This document shows, piece by piece, positions 1 through 6,852 of a stretch of DNA of 27,245 nt. The notes beneath the pieces were generated by a model. That model was not told the origin of the DNA. It searched no databases and worked only from the letters and a program-made list of their open reading frames with translations. Origin of the DNA: an uncultured Bacteroides sp. GTDB taxonomy: Bacteria > Bacteroidota > Bacteroidia > Bacteroidales > Bacteroidaceae. Positions within the stretch are counted from its first letter, which is position 1; every line of letters starts with the position of its first letter. Location: positions 1 through 27,245 of the forward strand of contig CAJKDC010000027.1 of assembly GCA_905198575.1 (NCBI GenBank), read 5' to 3'. The position numbers and the translations under genes were made by a program.

Positions 1-617
1 TGGGTGCATCTGCTTTGATGCAGGGTCTTGCTGATGGTTACTTCGTATTGCCATACACTATCCAGAACTACTTGTCTGACCAGATTACAGTTCCACGCTT
101 CTCTACAGATCTTCCTGAATTTGCAGAAGCAGAAAAAGCTGTACAGGCTAAGATTGACCACCTGATGAATATCAAGGGTAAGAAGTCTGTAGACTCAATC
201 CACAAGGAATTGGGCCGCGTAATGTGGGAATATGTAGGTATGGGACGTACTGCAGAAGGCTTGAAAACAGGTCTTGTACGTCTGAAAGAAATCCGCAAGG
301 AATTCGAAACAGAACTGTTCATCCCAGGTTCTAAAGAAGGTATGAACATCGAGCTTGACAAAGCATTCCGTTTGGATGACTTCATTACAATGGGTCAGCT
401 GATTGCTTACGATGCATTGAACCGTGAAGAATCTTGTGGTGGTCACTTCCGCGAAGAACATCAGACAGAAGAAGGTGAAGCTAAGCGTGATGATGAAAAC
501 TTCTTCTATGTAGCTTGCTGGGAATACCAGGGAAGCGATGACAAGGCTCCGGTACTTTACAAAGAACCATTGGTTTACGAAGCAATTAAAGTACAGACTC
601 GTAACTACAAGAGCTAA
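1..617 (+). CDS. frdA: Fumarate reductase / succinate dehydrogenase flavoprotein subunit, 3' part only
   Basis: This is the C-terminal part, about 205 residues, of the FAD-bearing subunit that interconverts fumarate and succinate on the cytoplasmic face of the inner membrane. The gene starts before the window and the reading frame is open from base 3. Visible at the start is GASALMQGLADG, which fits the FAD-contacting loop near the end of the flavin domain. Next comes the helical region typical of the family, then SCGGHFREEH, which matches the conserved S-x-G-x-H-x-R-x-D/E segment. The iron-sulfur subunit gene follows 48 bases downstream, which supports the assignment. In anaerobic Bacteroidales the enzyme is expected to run mainly as a fumarate reductase; that direction is inferred from the family and not visible in the sequence. 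Confidence 0.93.
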   Translation, partial: GASALMQGLADGYFVLPYTIQNYLSDQITVPRFSTDLPEFAEAEKAVQAKIDHLMNIKGKKSVDSIHKELGRVMWEYVGMGRTAEGLKTGLVRLKEIRKEFETELFIPGSKEGMNIELDKAFRLDDFITMGQLIAYDALNREESCGGHFREEHQTEEGEAKRDDENFFYVACWEYQGSDDKAPVLYKEPLVYEAIKVQTRNYKS

Positions 618-665
618 TTGAGCTAATCTGAGACGAAGTAAAACAATTTAAAGAAAAGAAGTAAA

Positions 666-1421
666 ATGGATAAAAATATATCATTTACGCTGAAAGTTTG
701 GCGTCAGAACGGACCTAAGGAAAAAGGTCATTTCGATACATTCCAGATGAAAGACATTCCGGGTGATACTTCATTCCTCGAAATGCTCGATATCTTGAAT
801 GAAATGTTGATTGAAGAAGGTAAAGAACCTATAGTATTCGACCACGACTGCCGCGAAGGTATCTGCGGTATGTGCTCATTGTACATCAACGGACATCCTC
901 ACGGACCTGCAACAGGTGCTACTACTTGCCAGATCTATATGCGTCGTTTCAAAGATGGCGATACTATCACAGTTGAACCATGGCGTTCTGCAGGTTTCCC
1001 TGTAATCAAAGACTTGATGGTAGACCGTTCTGCATACGACAAGATTATGCAGGCTGGTGGTTTCGTTAGTGTACCTACTGGTGCTCCTCAGGATGCAAAT
1101 GCAATCCTTATTCCTAAGACTGTTGCTGATGAAGCAATGGATGCTGCTACATGTATCGGTTGTGGTGCTTGTGTAGCTGCATGTAAGAACGGTTCTGCAA
1201 TGCTTTTCGTTTCTGCTAAAGTTAGCCAGCTGAACCTTCTTCCTCAGGGTAAGCCAGAAGCTTTGCGCCGTGCTAAAGCTATGTTGTCTAAGATGGATGA
1301 ACTTGGTTTCGGTAACTGTACTAACACACGTGCTTGTGAAGCAGAATGTCCGAAATGCGTTTCAATCAGCAATATCGCTCGTTTGAATCGTGACTTCATC
1401 AAAGCTAAACTGAAAGACTAA
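666..1421 (+). CDS. frdB: Fumarate reductase / succinate dehydrogenase iron-sulfur subunit
   Basis: This 251-residue subunit passes electrons between the quinone-side cytochrome b subunit and the flavoprotein. A plant-type ferredoxin domain comes first, with cluster cysteines C62, C67, C70 and C88. The 17-residue gap before the last cysteine is longer than the 11 seen in E. coli FrdB. The second domain holds CIGCGACVAAC (C163, C166, C169, C173) and a later set C218, C224, C228, which supply ligands for the [4Fe-4S] and [3Fe-4S] clusters. It follows the flavoprotein gene on the same strand with a 48-base gap, and a strong hairpin terminator lies 30 bases after the stop, so it is the last gene of the operon. 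A cytochrome b gene would be expected upstream, outside the window. Confidence 0.95.
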   Translation: MDKNISFTLKVWRQNGPKEKGHFDTFQMKDIPGDTSFLEMLDILNEMLIEEGKEPIVFDHDCREGICGMCSLYINGHPHGPATGATTCQIYMRRFKDGDTITVEPWRSAGFPVIKDLMVDRSAYDKIMQAGGFVSVPTGAPQDANAILIPKTVADEAMDAATCIGCGACVAACKNGSAMLFVSAKVSQLNLLPQGKPEALRRAKAMLSKMDELGFGNCTNTRACEAECPKCVSISNIARLNRDFIKAKLKD

Positions 1422-1450
1422 TTCGTTTTAGTATAGATAATATGAAAAAA

Positions 1451-1478
1451 GCTGTGTCATTACGACACAGCTTTTTTT
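1451..1478 (+). terminator. Rho-independent terminator of the frdAB operon
   Basis: A perfect 8-base-pair stem, GCTGTGTC with GACACAGC, closes a 5-base loop and is followed by seven T. A run of six A before the stem would also let it work on the other strand. Confidence 0.9.
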
Positions 1479-1533
1479 GTTCATGAGGTATGTAAAACAG
1501 ACAAATGTGAATTGCATATTTATAAATAAAAAA

Positions 1534-1551
1534 GGGGCACCGCTGTGCCCC
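1534..1551 (-). terminator. Rho-independent terminator downstream of dprA
   Basis: GGGGCAC pairs with GTGCCCC across a 4-base loop. Read on the minus strand the stem is followed by seven T and an AT-rich tract, so it faces dprA transcription about 145 bases past its stop codon. On the plus strand the tail is a weaker TTCTTTT. Confidence 0.8.
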
Positions 1552-1694
1552 TTCTTTTCATTTTATACCTTCCATCGCGTGAAAGCTTTAAAACGAAAAG
1601 GGAATATAAAGAATAGAGAATAACAAATGTAGGAATATTTTTCTAATATATCGACACTTTGTCAGAAAAAGTTTACAGAATTATATTGCTTTTA

Positions 1695-2807
1695 TTAAAT
1701 CAGTTTGTACATCCCTCCAGCATATGCACGTATAATTCCTTTCATTTCCAACTCAAAAAGCAGGCTGGTCATACGGTTGATAGGGATATTGGTTACTACA
1801 ATCAGGGTGTTAATCTGTAGACCATCAGGATGCTGTTGTAATTGCTGTATGATGGTTTCTTCCTCTAGAGTGAGGTCGACAAACAATTGGCGTTGGATTG
1901 CAGCAGGCTTTACCGGTACGGCATTCCAGTTCATGGCTTTCACCAGTCCTTCTGCATCAAGTAGCAGAGATGCCCGGTTATTCTGGATGAGATGGTTGCA
2001 TCCGGCAGAATAGGGATCGCTTATCCGTCCAGGGAAAGCAAAGCATTCACGGTTATAACTTTCGGCGATGTCAGCTGTTATCAACGCTCCTCCTTTTTCG
2101 GCCGATTCCACAACGATAGTTGCATCGCACATACCTGCAACAATACGGTTCCGTTTGATGAAATTCTGCCGCTCGGGAGTGGTTCCGCTCATGAATTCTG
2201 TAAGCAGACCACCCTGTTCTATCATTTCTGCAGCTGTTTTGCGGTGCACAGCCGGGTAGATACGGTCCAAGCCGTGAGCCAGTACACCCACTGTAGGCAA
2301 GCCTTGCAGCAGAGAGGCCCGATGTGCCGCAATGTCGATACCATACGCCAGTCCGCTTACAATCAGTGTATCCGGCAGCAATTCTTTCAAGTCCTTGATA
2401 AAGCGCTCACAAATCTCCTTGCCGTAGTTTGTTGCATTGCGTGTGCCTACCAAGTTGACAACATGCAATCCGTTCAGGTCGGCATTACCTTTATAGAACA
2501 AAACCAGAGGGGCATCATCGCATTCGCGCAGACGCGATGGATAGTCCGTATCGTTTGCCGTTAGACAGACTATTTTGTTCTTGTCGGCAAAATTTAGTTC
2601 AGCCTCACATTGTCTCAGTATATCGGGACAATCCAATGCCTGCAACAGGCGGGGAGAGAGGCTGGGTATTTCTTTTTTCAGATTATTCCTGTTCTGGAAC
2701 AAATAAGTTGCGTTGGGAACGCAACGCAGCAGCTGGTGGGCACCGATAATCCCCAGTCCCGGCAGACGTGTCAGCGCAAGCAAGTAGAGCAGTTCGTCAT
2801 CTTTCAT
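1695..2807 (-). CDS. dprA: DNA-processing protein DprA/Smf
   Basis: DprA binds incoming single-stranded DNA and loads RecA during natural transformation; many non-competent bacteria also keep it. The 370-residue length is normal for the family. The Rossmann-like core is clear: GTRNATNYG, then VSGLAYGIDIAAHRASL, then HGLDRIYPAVHR, then RNRIVAGMCDATIVVES followed by GGALITADIA and AFPGRI. The last 70 or so residues look like the winged-helix domain often found at the end of DprA. Its start overlaps the stop of the upstream thioesterase gene by 4 bases (ATGA), so the two are translationally coupled. No other competence gene is in the window, so transformation is not implied here. Confidence 0.95.
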   Translation of the reverse strand: MKDDELLYLLALTRLPGLGIIGAHQLLRCVPNATYLFQNRNNLKKEIPSLSPRLLQALDCPDILRQCEAELNFADKNKIVCLTANDTDYPSRLRECDDAPLVLFYKGNADLNGLHVVNLVGTRNATNYGKEICERFIKDLKELLPDTLIVSGLAYGIDIAAHRASLLQGLPTVGVLAHGLDRIYPAVHRKTAAEMIEQGGLLTEFMSGTTPERQNFIKRNRIVAGMCDATIVVESAEKGGALITADIAESYNRECFAFPGRISDPYSAGCNHLIQNNRASLLLDAEGLVKAMNWNAVPVKPAAIQRQLFVDLTLEEETIIQQLQQHPDGLQINTLIVVTNIPINRMTSLLFELEMKGIIRAYAGGMYKLI

Positions 2808-3217
2808 GGCTGCACATCAAGATAAGGAGCAAATTTCTGGTGAAGCAATTCACATTCTGCCAAGCGTCCGTTTACCAAGCATACAGTTTCTACAGTTGCT
2901 TTGATAACGACCTTTTCATCAGGCAGACGGTAAATATCCTGATAGAATACGTATTTGATGCCTTCTTTTTTCAACCACAATTTTGATACAAATTCATCAC
3001 CACTTTTCAGCGGCGTCTTGAAAGCCATGCTCAGGCGTGCTACTACGGGGTCGATACCTTCTTGATGTAAATCTGCAAAGCTGATTCCGGCCGAGAGCAG
3101 AAACTCATGGCGTGTGTGTTCGATATAATGCTGGTAATTGGCATTGTTTACTATTCCCTGCAAGTCGCATTCGTAATCGCGTACTTTCATGGGGAGCTCG
3201 AAAATATATTTTCCCAT
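2804..3217 (-). CDS. Acyl-CoA thioesterase, hotdog fold (4HBT/YbgC-like)
   Basis: This is a small cytoplasmic hotdog-fold thioesterase of 137 residues, predicted to hydrolyse acyl-CoA thioesters; the substrate cannot be read from the sequence. The family signature is near the N-terminus: RDYECDLQGIVNNANY, with Asp18 in the catalytic position, followed by HYIEHTRHEFL. The frame extends upstream to 3265, but a consensus promoter element at 3244-3251 lies inside that extension. The downstream ATG at 3217, which starts MGKYIFELPMKV, is therefore the better start. The gene overlaps dprA by 4 bases and is the first gene of this two-gene unit. Confidence 0.85.
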   Translation of the reverse strand: MGKYIFELPMKVRDYECDLQGIVNNANYQHYIEHTRHEFLLSAGISFADLHQEGIDPVVARLSMAFKTPLKSGDEFVSKLWLKKEGIKYVFYQDIYRLPDEKVVIKATVETVCLVNGRLAECELLHQKFAPYLDVQP

Positions 3218-3243
3218 ACTTGTTTTATTAATCAGATTGAAAC

Positions 3244-3251
3244 AAAGATAA
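3244..3251 (-). promoter_or_regulatory. Bacteroidales -7 element for the thioesterase-dprA unit
   Basis: The minus strand reads TATCTTTG, a full match to the Bacteroides TAnnTTTG element, 26 bases before the chosen start. No clear -33 TTTG is seen. Confidence 0.6.
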
Positions 3252-3327
3252 TCATTAATTTGCAATTTTTGGCGGAAGCCTAGGAATAAAACCCGTTGCA
3301 GTATCGGCAGAAAACCATCTTTTTATG

Positions 3328-3335
3328 TAAATTTG
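3328..3335 (+). promoter_or_regulatory. Bacteroidales -7 element for fucO
   Basis: TAAATTTG matches TAnnTTTG 44 bases before the fucO ATG. A -33 element is not obvious. Confidence 0.5.
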
Positions 3336-3379
3336 TGTCCAGAATTAAAATTGAATATTAACTTTTATACAATTGTACT

Positions 3380-4534
3380 ATGATTAACCGTTTCGTATTG
3401 AATGAAGTTTCTTACTTCGGACCGGGTGCACGTGAAGTTCTTCCACAGGAAGTTAAACGTTTGGGATTGACAAAAGCTTTTGTGGCTACAGATAAGGATT
3501 TGCTGAAGTTCGGTGTAGCTCAGAAAGTGTTGGATGTACTTGAAAAAGCAGGAATTCCGTACGAAGTTTTCAGTGAAATTAAACCGAATCCTACCGTATC
3601 AAACGTAAAAGCCGGTGTAGCTGCTTTTGCTGCTTCGGGAGCCGACTTTATTCTGGCTATCGGTGGTGGTTCTTCTATCGATACTTCTAAGGCGATTGGT
3701 ATCATTACCAATAATCCTGAATTTTCGGATGTAGTTTCGCTCGAAGGTGTAGCTCCTACCCGTAAAAAATCAGTGCCCATCATCGCACTGCCTACTACTG
3801 CAGGTACTGCTGCCGAAGTTACCATCAACTACGTAATTACCGATGAGGAAAACCAGAAGAAAATGGTATGTGTGGACCCGAACGATATTCCGGCCATTGC
3901 CATTGTCGACGCTGAACTGATGTACACCTTGCCTAAGAGTCTAACTGCTGCTACAGGTCTGGATGCGCTGACACATGCCATCGAAGGCTTGATTACTAAA
4001 GGAGCATGGGAAATGAGCGATATGTTCGAAATCAAAGCTATCGAAATGATTGCCCGTCACCTGGAAACAGCCGTATTCGAACCAACTAACGCAGAAGCCC
4101 GCAACGGTATGGCTGTAGCTCAGTACATTGCCGGTATGGCATTCTCTAACGTAGGTTTGGGTGCTGTTCACGGTATGGCACATCCACTGGGAGCTATTTT
4201 CGATATTCCTCACGGTGTAGCAAATGCATTGTTGCTTCCTATCGTAATGGAATTCAACGCTCCGGCTGCATTGGATAAATATGCAGATATTGCCAAGGCT
4301 ATGGGTGCATACAAGGAAGGTATGAGCCGTGAAGAAGCTGCCAAGGCTGCTGTAGATGCTGTCAAAGCTTTGTCTATAAAAGTGGGTATTCCACAGCATT
4401 TGTCAGAGTTGGGTATCAAGGAAGAAGATTTGCCACGTCTGGCTGCTTCGGCTATTGCCGATGTTTGTACACCGGGCAATCCGCGTGAAATCACCGAAGA
4501 AATGATTCTTGAACTTTACAAGAAAGCTTTCTAA
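3380..4534 (+). CDS. fucO: Iron-containing alcohol dehydrogenase, lactaldehyde reductase type
   Basis: This 384-residue group III alcohol dehydrogenase most resembles FucO, which reduces L-lactaldehyde from fucose or rhamnose breakdown to 1,2-propanediol with NADH. The nucleotide-binding turn is AIGGGSSIDTSKA. The metal ligands line up with those of E. coli FucO: D195, H199, H264 and H278 within DALTHAIE and HGMAHPLGAIFDIPHG, including the 14-residue spacing between the last two histidines. It stands alone, with its own promoter element and terminator, and no fucose or rhamnose genes nearby. The exact aldehyde is therefore inferred from the family; a broader role in disposing of aldehydes or redox balance is possible. 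Confidence 0.85.
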   Translation: MINRFVLNEVSYFGPGAREVLPQEVKRLGLTKAFVATDKDLLKFGVAQKVLDVLEKAGIPYEVFSEIKPNPTVSNVKAGVAAFAASGADFILAIGGGSSIDTSKAIGIITNNPEFSDVVSLEGVAPTRKKSVPIIALPTTAGTAAEVTINYVITDEENQKKMVCVDPNDIPAIAIVDAELMYTLPKSLTAATGLDALTHAIEGLITKGAWEMSDMFEIKAIEMIARHLETAVFEPTNAEARNGMAVAQYIAGMAFSNVGLGAVHGMAHPLGAIFDIPHGVANALLLPIVMEFNAPAALDKYADIAKAMGAYKEGMSREEAAKAAVDAVKALSIKVGIPQHLSELGIKEEDLPRLAASAIADVCTPGNPREITEEMILELYKKAF

Positions 4535-4561
4535 ACTTAGATATATTTTGATTTATAGAAG

Positions 4562-4597
4562 CGAGAGGAGTCTTACAGTGGCCCCTCTCGTTTTTTT
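4562..4597 (+). terminator. Rho-independent terminator of fucO
   Basis: CGAGAGG (4562-4568) pairs with CCTCTCG (4584-4590) around a 15-base loop, followed by seven T, 28 bases after the fucO stop. Confidence 0.85.
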
Positions 4598-4615
4598 ATC
4601 GGTAGCGTTGAAGTT

Positions 4616-4631
4616 TATCATTTAAATGATA
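4616..4631. repeat. Perfect 16-base AT-rich palindrome
   Basis: TATCATTTAAATGATA is a perfect palindrome in the 193-base gap between the converging fucO and DUF2851 genes. A related half, ATAAATGATAAAA, recurs near 4688. It lies downstream of both genes and drives no visible gene, so an operator role is unlikely; it may act in 3'-end formation or be chance. The rest of this gap shows nothing else besides the fucO terminator. Confidence 0.4.
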
Positions 4632-4727
4632 CATGTGCCTCATTCAAATAAAAAACGTTCGTCTTTACTGTAATCAGCTTACACCATATAAATGATAAAA
4701 GAACTGACTACCGTTTGCTTGAAAAAT

Positions 4728-5999
4728 CTATTTGGGAGAAGATTTGAGGAAGCAAAACCCGATACGGCAGTAGAGGCATTTCTTGACATCGCAATAATTC
4801 TTTTTCAGTTGGATAAGTGCCTGGCTGTCTGCTGCATGTTGCGGAGTGATACCGCAATTCTTCCACATGCGGATGATATAATTATCCTCGGCAGGAAGTT
4901 CCTCCAGGAATTTTCCGGCACGAAGACACAAACCATCGTTTTTCTTGTGTTTGCCGTAAGCATACAGGTAGCTCACTACCGTGTTGATAATAAGCAGGTT
5001 GATGCTCTTGGAGGTTAAGGTTTTGGGACGTGATTCTGATGTTATACCGAAGTGGTAGTGTGTACGCCAGTAATCGGAGGTACCGCCCTTCAGCAGATTG
5101 CAGAGCTGCTTCAGACTATCGGTCTCCATGATTTGTGAGAAAAACCCTTGCGAGCGATGATACAGACACGCCAGTTGGGCAATGCGGATATGCGGAAAAT
5201 TATTGGGACGCATGCGCAGATAGTTCCAGTTGACGGCCGGCGCCTGAGGGAGCTGAAACTTATGTTGCAGATAGTGGTATTCCTGCTGAAGCTGGCGTGT
5301 ATACTCATCTGTAGCGTCTATGTCTAAAAGTCCGGCCTGACCGAAGAAAAAAGCTTCTATCTGCAAAAGACTGTCGCGGTGCTTGTCGATAGCACGCAGG
5401 GGCAGTGAGCGTGCCCACCGTTCGAAGGCATCTCCGTTCACGCCAAAGCCGAAATTACGTGCCAGCGTGATGAAAAAGGCATCTTCCCAGTGCTGACCGC
5501 TCTGTGCCAGATGGGTGAATACCTGATTGGTTTTCTGCTCGAACCGCTCTATTTGCAACGTATTGAGCCAACTGTGCAACTGCAGTTTCGGAAGGCGGGA
5601 AATGGTTTCGAAACAGGCCGGATAGCGGTCGGTGGAAAGTAACTGCTGATAATTCTGTATCAGCGAGTCGGGGCAACTGAATTGCATTTGAGGAATCAGC
5701 TCGCCATTAGTACGTCGTATATCAGTATCGATTTCCGTAGCCAGATGGAGGATAACACTGTCGTATGCAGGATTGGTGTCGTGGTGATGCCGGTACCAGT
5801 CGGACGAGCAGCGGTGTATTTCAATGTTCCCTGCCCAAAGAATACCGTCAACTTTAAGTTTAGCATTGAAAAAGTCGGGACCGGCATTTGCATTCTGAAG
5901 TCCGGGGTCTATAACTTCCACCTGTTGTCCAGTTGTTGTTTGCAGCGGATGCAGTGGCAGGATTTTGTGTTTCCATGCATAGTGTAGCAGTTGTTCCAT
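4728..5999 (-). CDS. DUF2851 family protein of unknown function
   Basis: This cytoplasmic protein of 423 residues is recognisable as DUF2851, a family largely confined to Bacteroidetes. The N-terminal part carries the family block: AGPDFFNAKL (residues 39-48), then WAGNIEIH (55-62), then SDWYRHHHD (66-74) and VILHL. The C-terminus ends in a four-cysteine cluster, C403-x4-C408-x2-C411-x4-C416. The frame runs upstream to 6176 across dapB, but the start MEQLLHYAWKHK at 5999 is preferred because it follows a TACATTTG promoter element at 6023-6030. The spaced Asp, Glu and His residues hint at a nuclease-like metal site, but no function is established. It is divergent from dapB and is a single-gene unit. 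Confidence 0.85.
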   Translation of the reverse strand: MEQLLHYAWKHKILPLHPLQTTTGQQVEVIDPGLQNANAGPDFFNAKLKVDGILWAGNIEIHRCSSDWYRHHHDTNPAYDSVILHLATEIDTDIRRTNGELIPQMQFSCPDSLIQNYQQLLSTDRYPACFETISRLPKLQLHSWLNTLQIERFEQKTNQVFTHLAQSGQHWEDAFFITLARNFGFGVNGDAFERWARSLPLRAIDKHRDSLLQIEAFFFGQAGLLDIDATDEYTRQLQQEYHYLQHKFQLPQAPAVNWNYLRMRPNNFPHIRIAQLACLYHRSQGFFSQIMETDSLKQLCNLLKGGTSDYWRTHYHFGITSESRPKTLTSKSINLLIINTVVSYLYAYGKHKKNDGLCLRAGKFLEELPAEDNYIIRMWKNCGITPQHAADSQALIQLKKNYCDVKKCLYCRIGFCFLKSSPK

Positions 6000-6022
6000 G
6001 TTAACGAGCTGTAAATGTTTCT

Positions 6023-6030
6023 CAAATGTA
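6023..6030 (-). promoter_or_regulatory. -7 element for the DUF2851 gene
   Basis: The minus strand reads TACATTTG, a TAnnTTTG match 24 bases before the chosen start, back to back with the dapB element. Confidence 0.5.
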
Positions 6031-6051
6031 AGACTTTCTATCGAAAAATAG

Positions 6052-6059
6052 TATCTTTG
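6052..6059 (+). promoter_or_regulatory. -7 element for the dapB-lepB operon
   Basis: TATCTTTG is a full match to TAnnTTTG 28 bases before the dapB ATG. It sits 21 bases from the opposed DUF2851 element, so the two promoters must overlap in their upstream parts. Confidence 0.6.
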
Positions 6060-6087
6060 TAGGGATAATTTTAAGATATATGTCAAT

Positions 6088-6843
6088 ATGAAAATAGCTT
6101 TGATAGGATATGGCAAAATGGGCCATGAGATAGAGAAAATAGCAAAACAGCGTGGACACGAGATAGTAGCAATCATTGATGTAGATAACCGTCAGGACTT
6201 TGCTTCGGAAGCATTCCGTTCGGCCGATGTGGCAATCGAGTTTACAGCACCTTCTGTGGCATACGGTAATTGTTTGGAAGCTTTCAAGAACGGTGTGAAG
6301 GTTGTTTCCGGAAGTACCGGATGGATGGGCGAACACGGTGAGGAGATGCGCCGTCTGTGCCGTGAAGAGGGAAAGACCTTGTTCTGGTCGTCTAACTTCA
6401 GCTTAGGAGTTGCTATCTTCTCCGCTGTAAACAAATACCTGGCCCGTATTATGGATAATTTCCCTAACTATGAGGTTTCTATGGTAGAAACTCATCATGT
6501 ACACAAACTGGATGCACCCAGTGGTACTGCCATCACTTTGGCAGAAGGAATTTTGGAAAACCTGTCGCGCAAGGATAAGTGGGTAATGGGTACCCTGACA
6601 GCTCCTGACGGAACCGTGAGCGGAACTACAGAATGTGCCGAAAATGAATTGCCCGTAAGTGCTATCCGCGAAGGCGAAGTCCCGGGTATACACACCATTA
6701 CATACGAATCGGAGGCCGATTCCATCGTAATTACGCACGATGCCAAGAACCGTAAGGGATTTGCACTGGGTGCTGTACTGGCAGCCGAATATACCGCTGC
6801 GCACGAAGGTTTCCTGGGCATGAACGATTTGTTTCAGTTTTAA
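6088..6843 (+). CDS. dapB: 4-hydroxy-tetrahydrodipicolinate reductase
   Basis: DapB reduces hydroxy-tetrahydrodipicolinate with NAD(P)H in the lysine and meso-diaminopimelate pathway, so it feeds peptidoglycan synthesis. The 251-residue protein begins with the dinucleotide-binding turn GYGKMGHEIE. The catalytic segment is ETHHVHKLDAPSGTA, with H136 and K140 spaced exactly as His159 and Lys163 in the E. coli enzyme. It is slightly shorter than the E. coli protein. It heads an operon; the signal peptidase gene begins 9 bases after its stop. Confidence 0.96.
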   Translation: MKIALIGYGKMGHEIEKIAKQRGHEIVAIIDVDNRQDFASEAFRSADVAIEFTAPSVAYGNCLEAFKNGVKVVSGSTGWMGEHGEEMRRLCREEGKTLFWSSNFSLGVAIFSAVNKYLARIMDNFPNYEVSMVETHHVHKLDAPSGTAITLAEGILENLSRKDKWVMGTLTAPDGTVSGTTECAENELPVSAIREGEVPGIHTITYESEADSIVITHDAKNRKGFALGAVLAAEYTAAHEGFLGMNDLFQF

Positions 6844-6852
6844 CGGACAGCT

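Noticed and set aside
1624..1631. TACATTTG on the minus strand as a promoter downstream of dprA
   Set aside because: It would drive transcription into the frdB terminator with no gene ahead; the motif is common by chance in AT-rich sequence.
1992..2564. Open frame of 190 codons on the plus strand, opposite dprA
   Set aside because: It is a shadow of the dprA coding frame; the conserved DprA motifs lie on the minus strand across the same bases.
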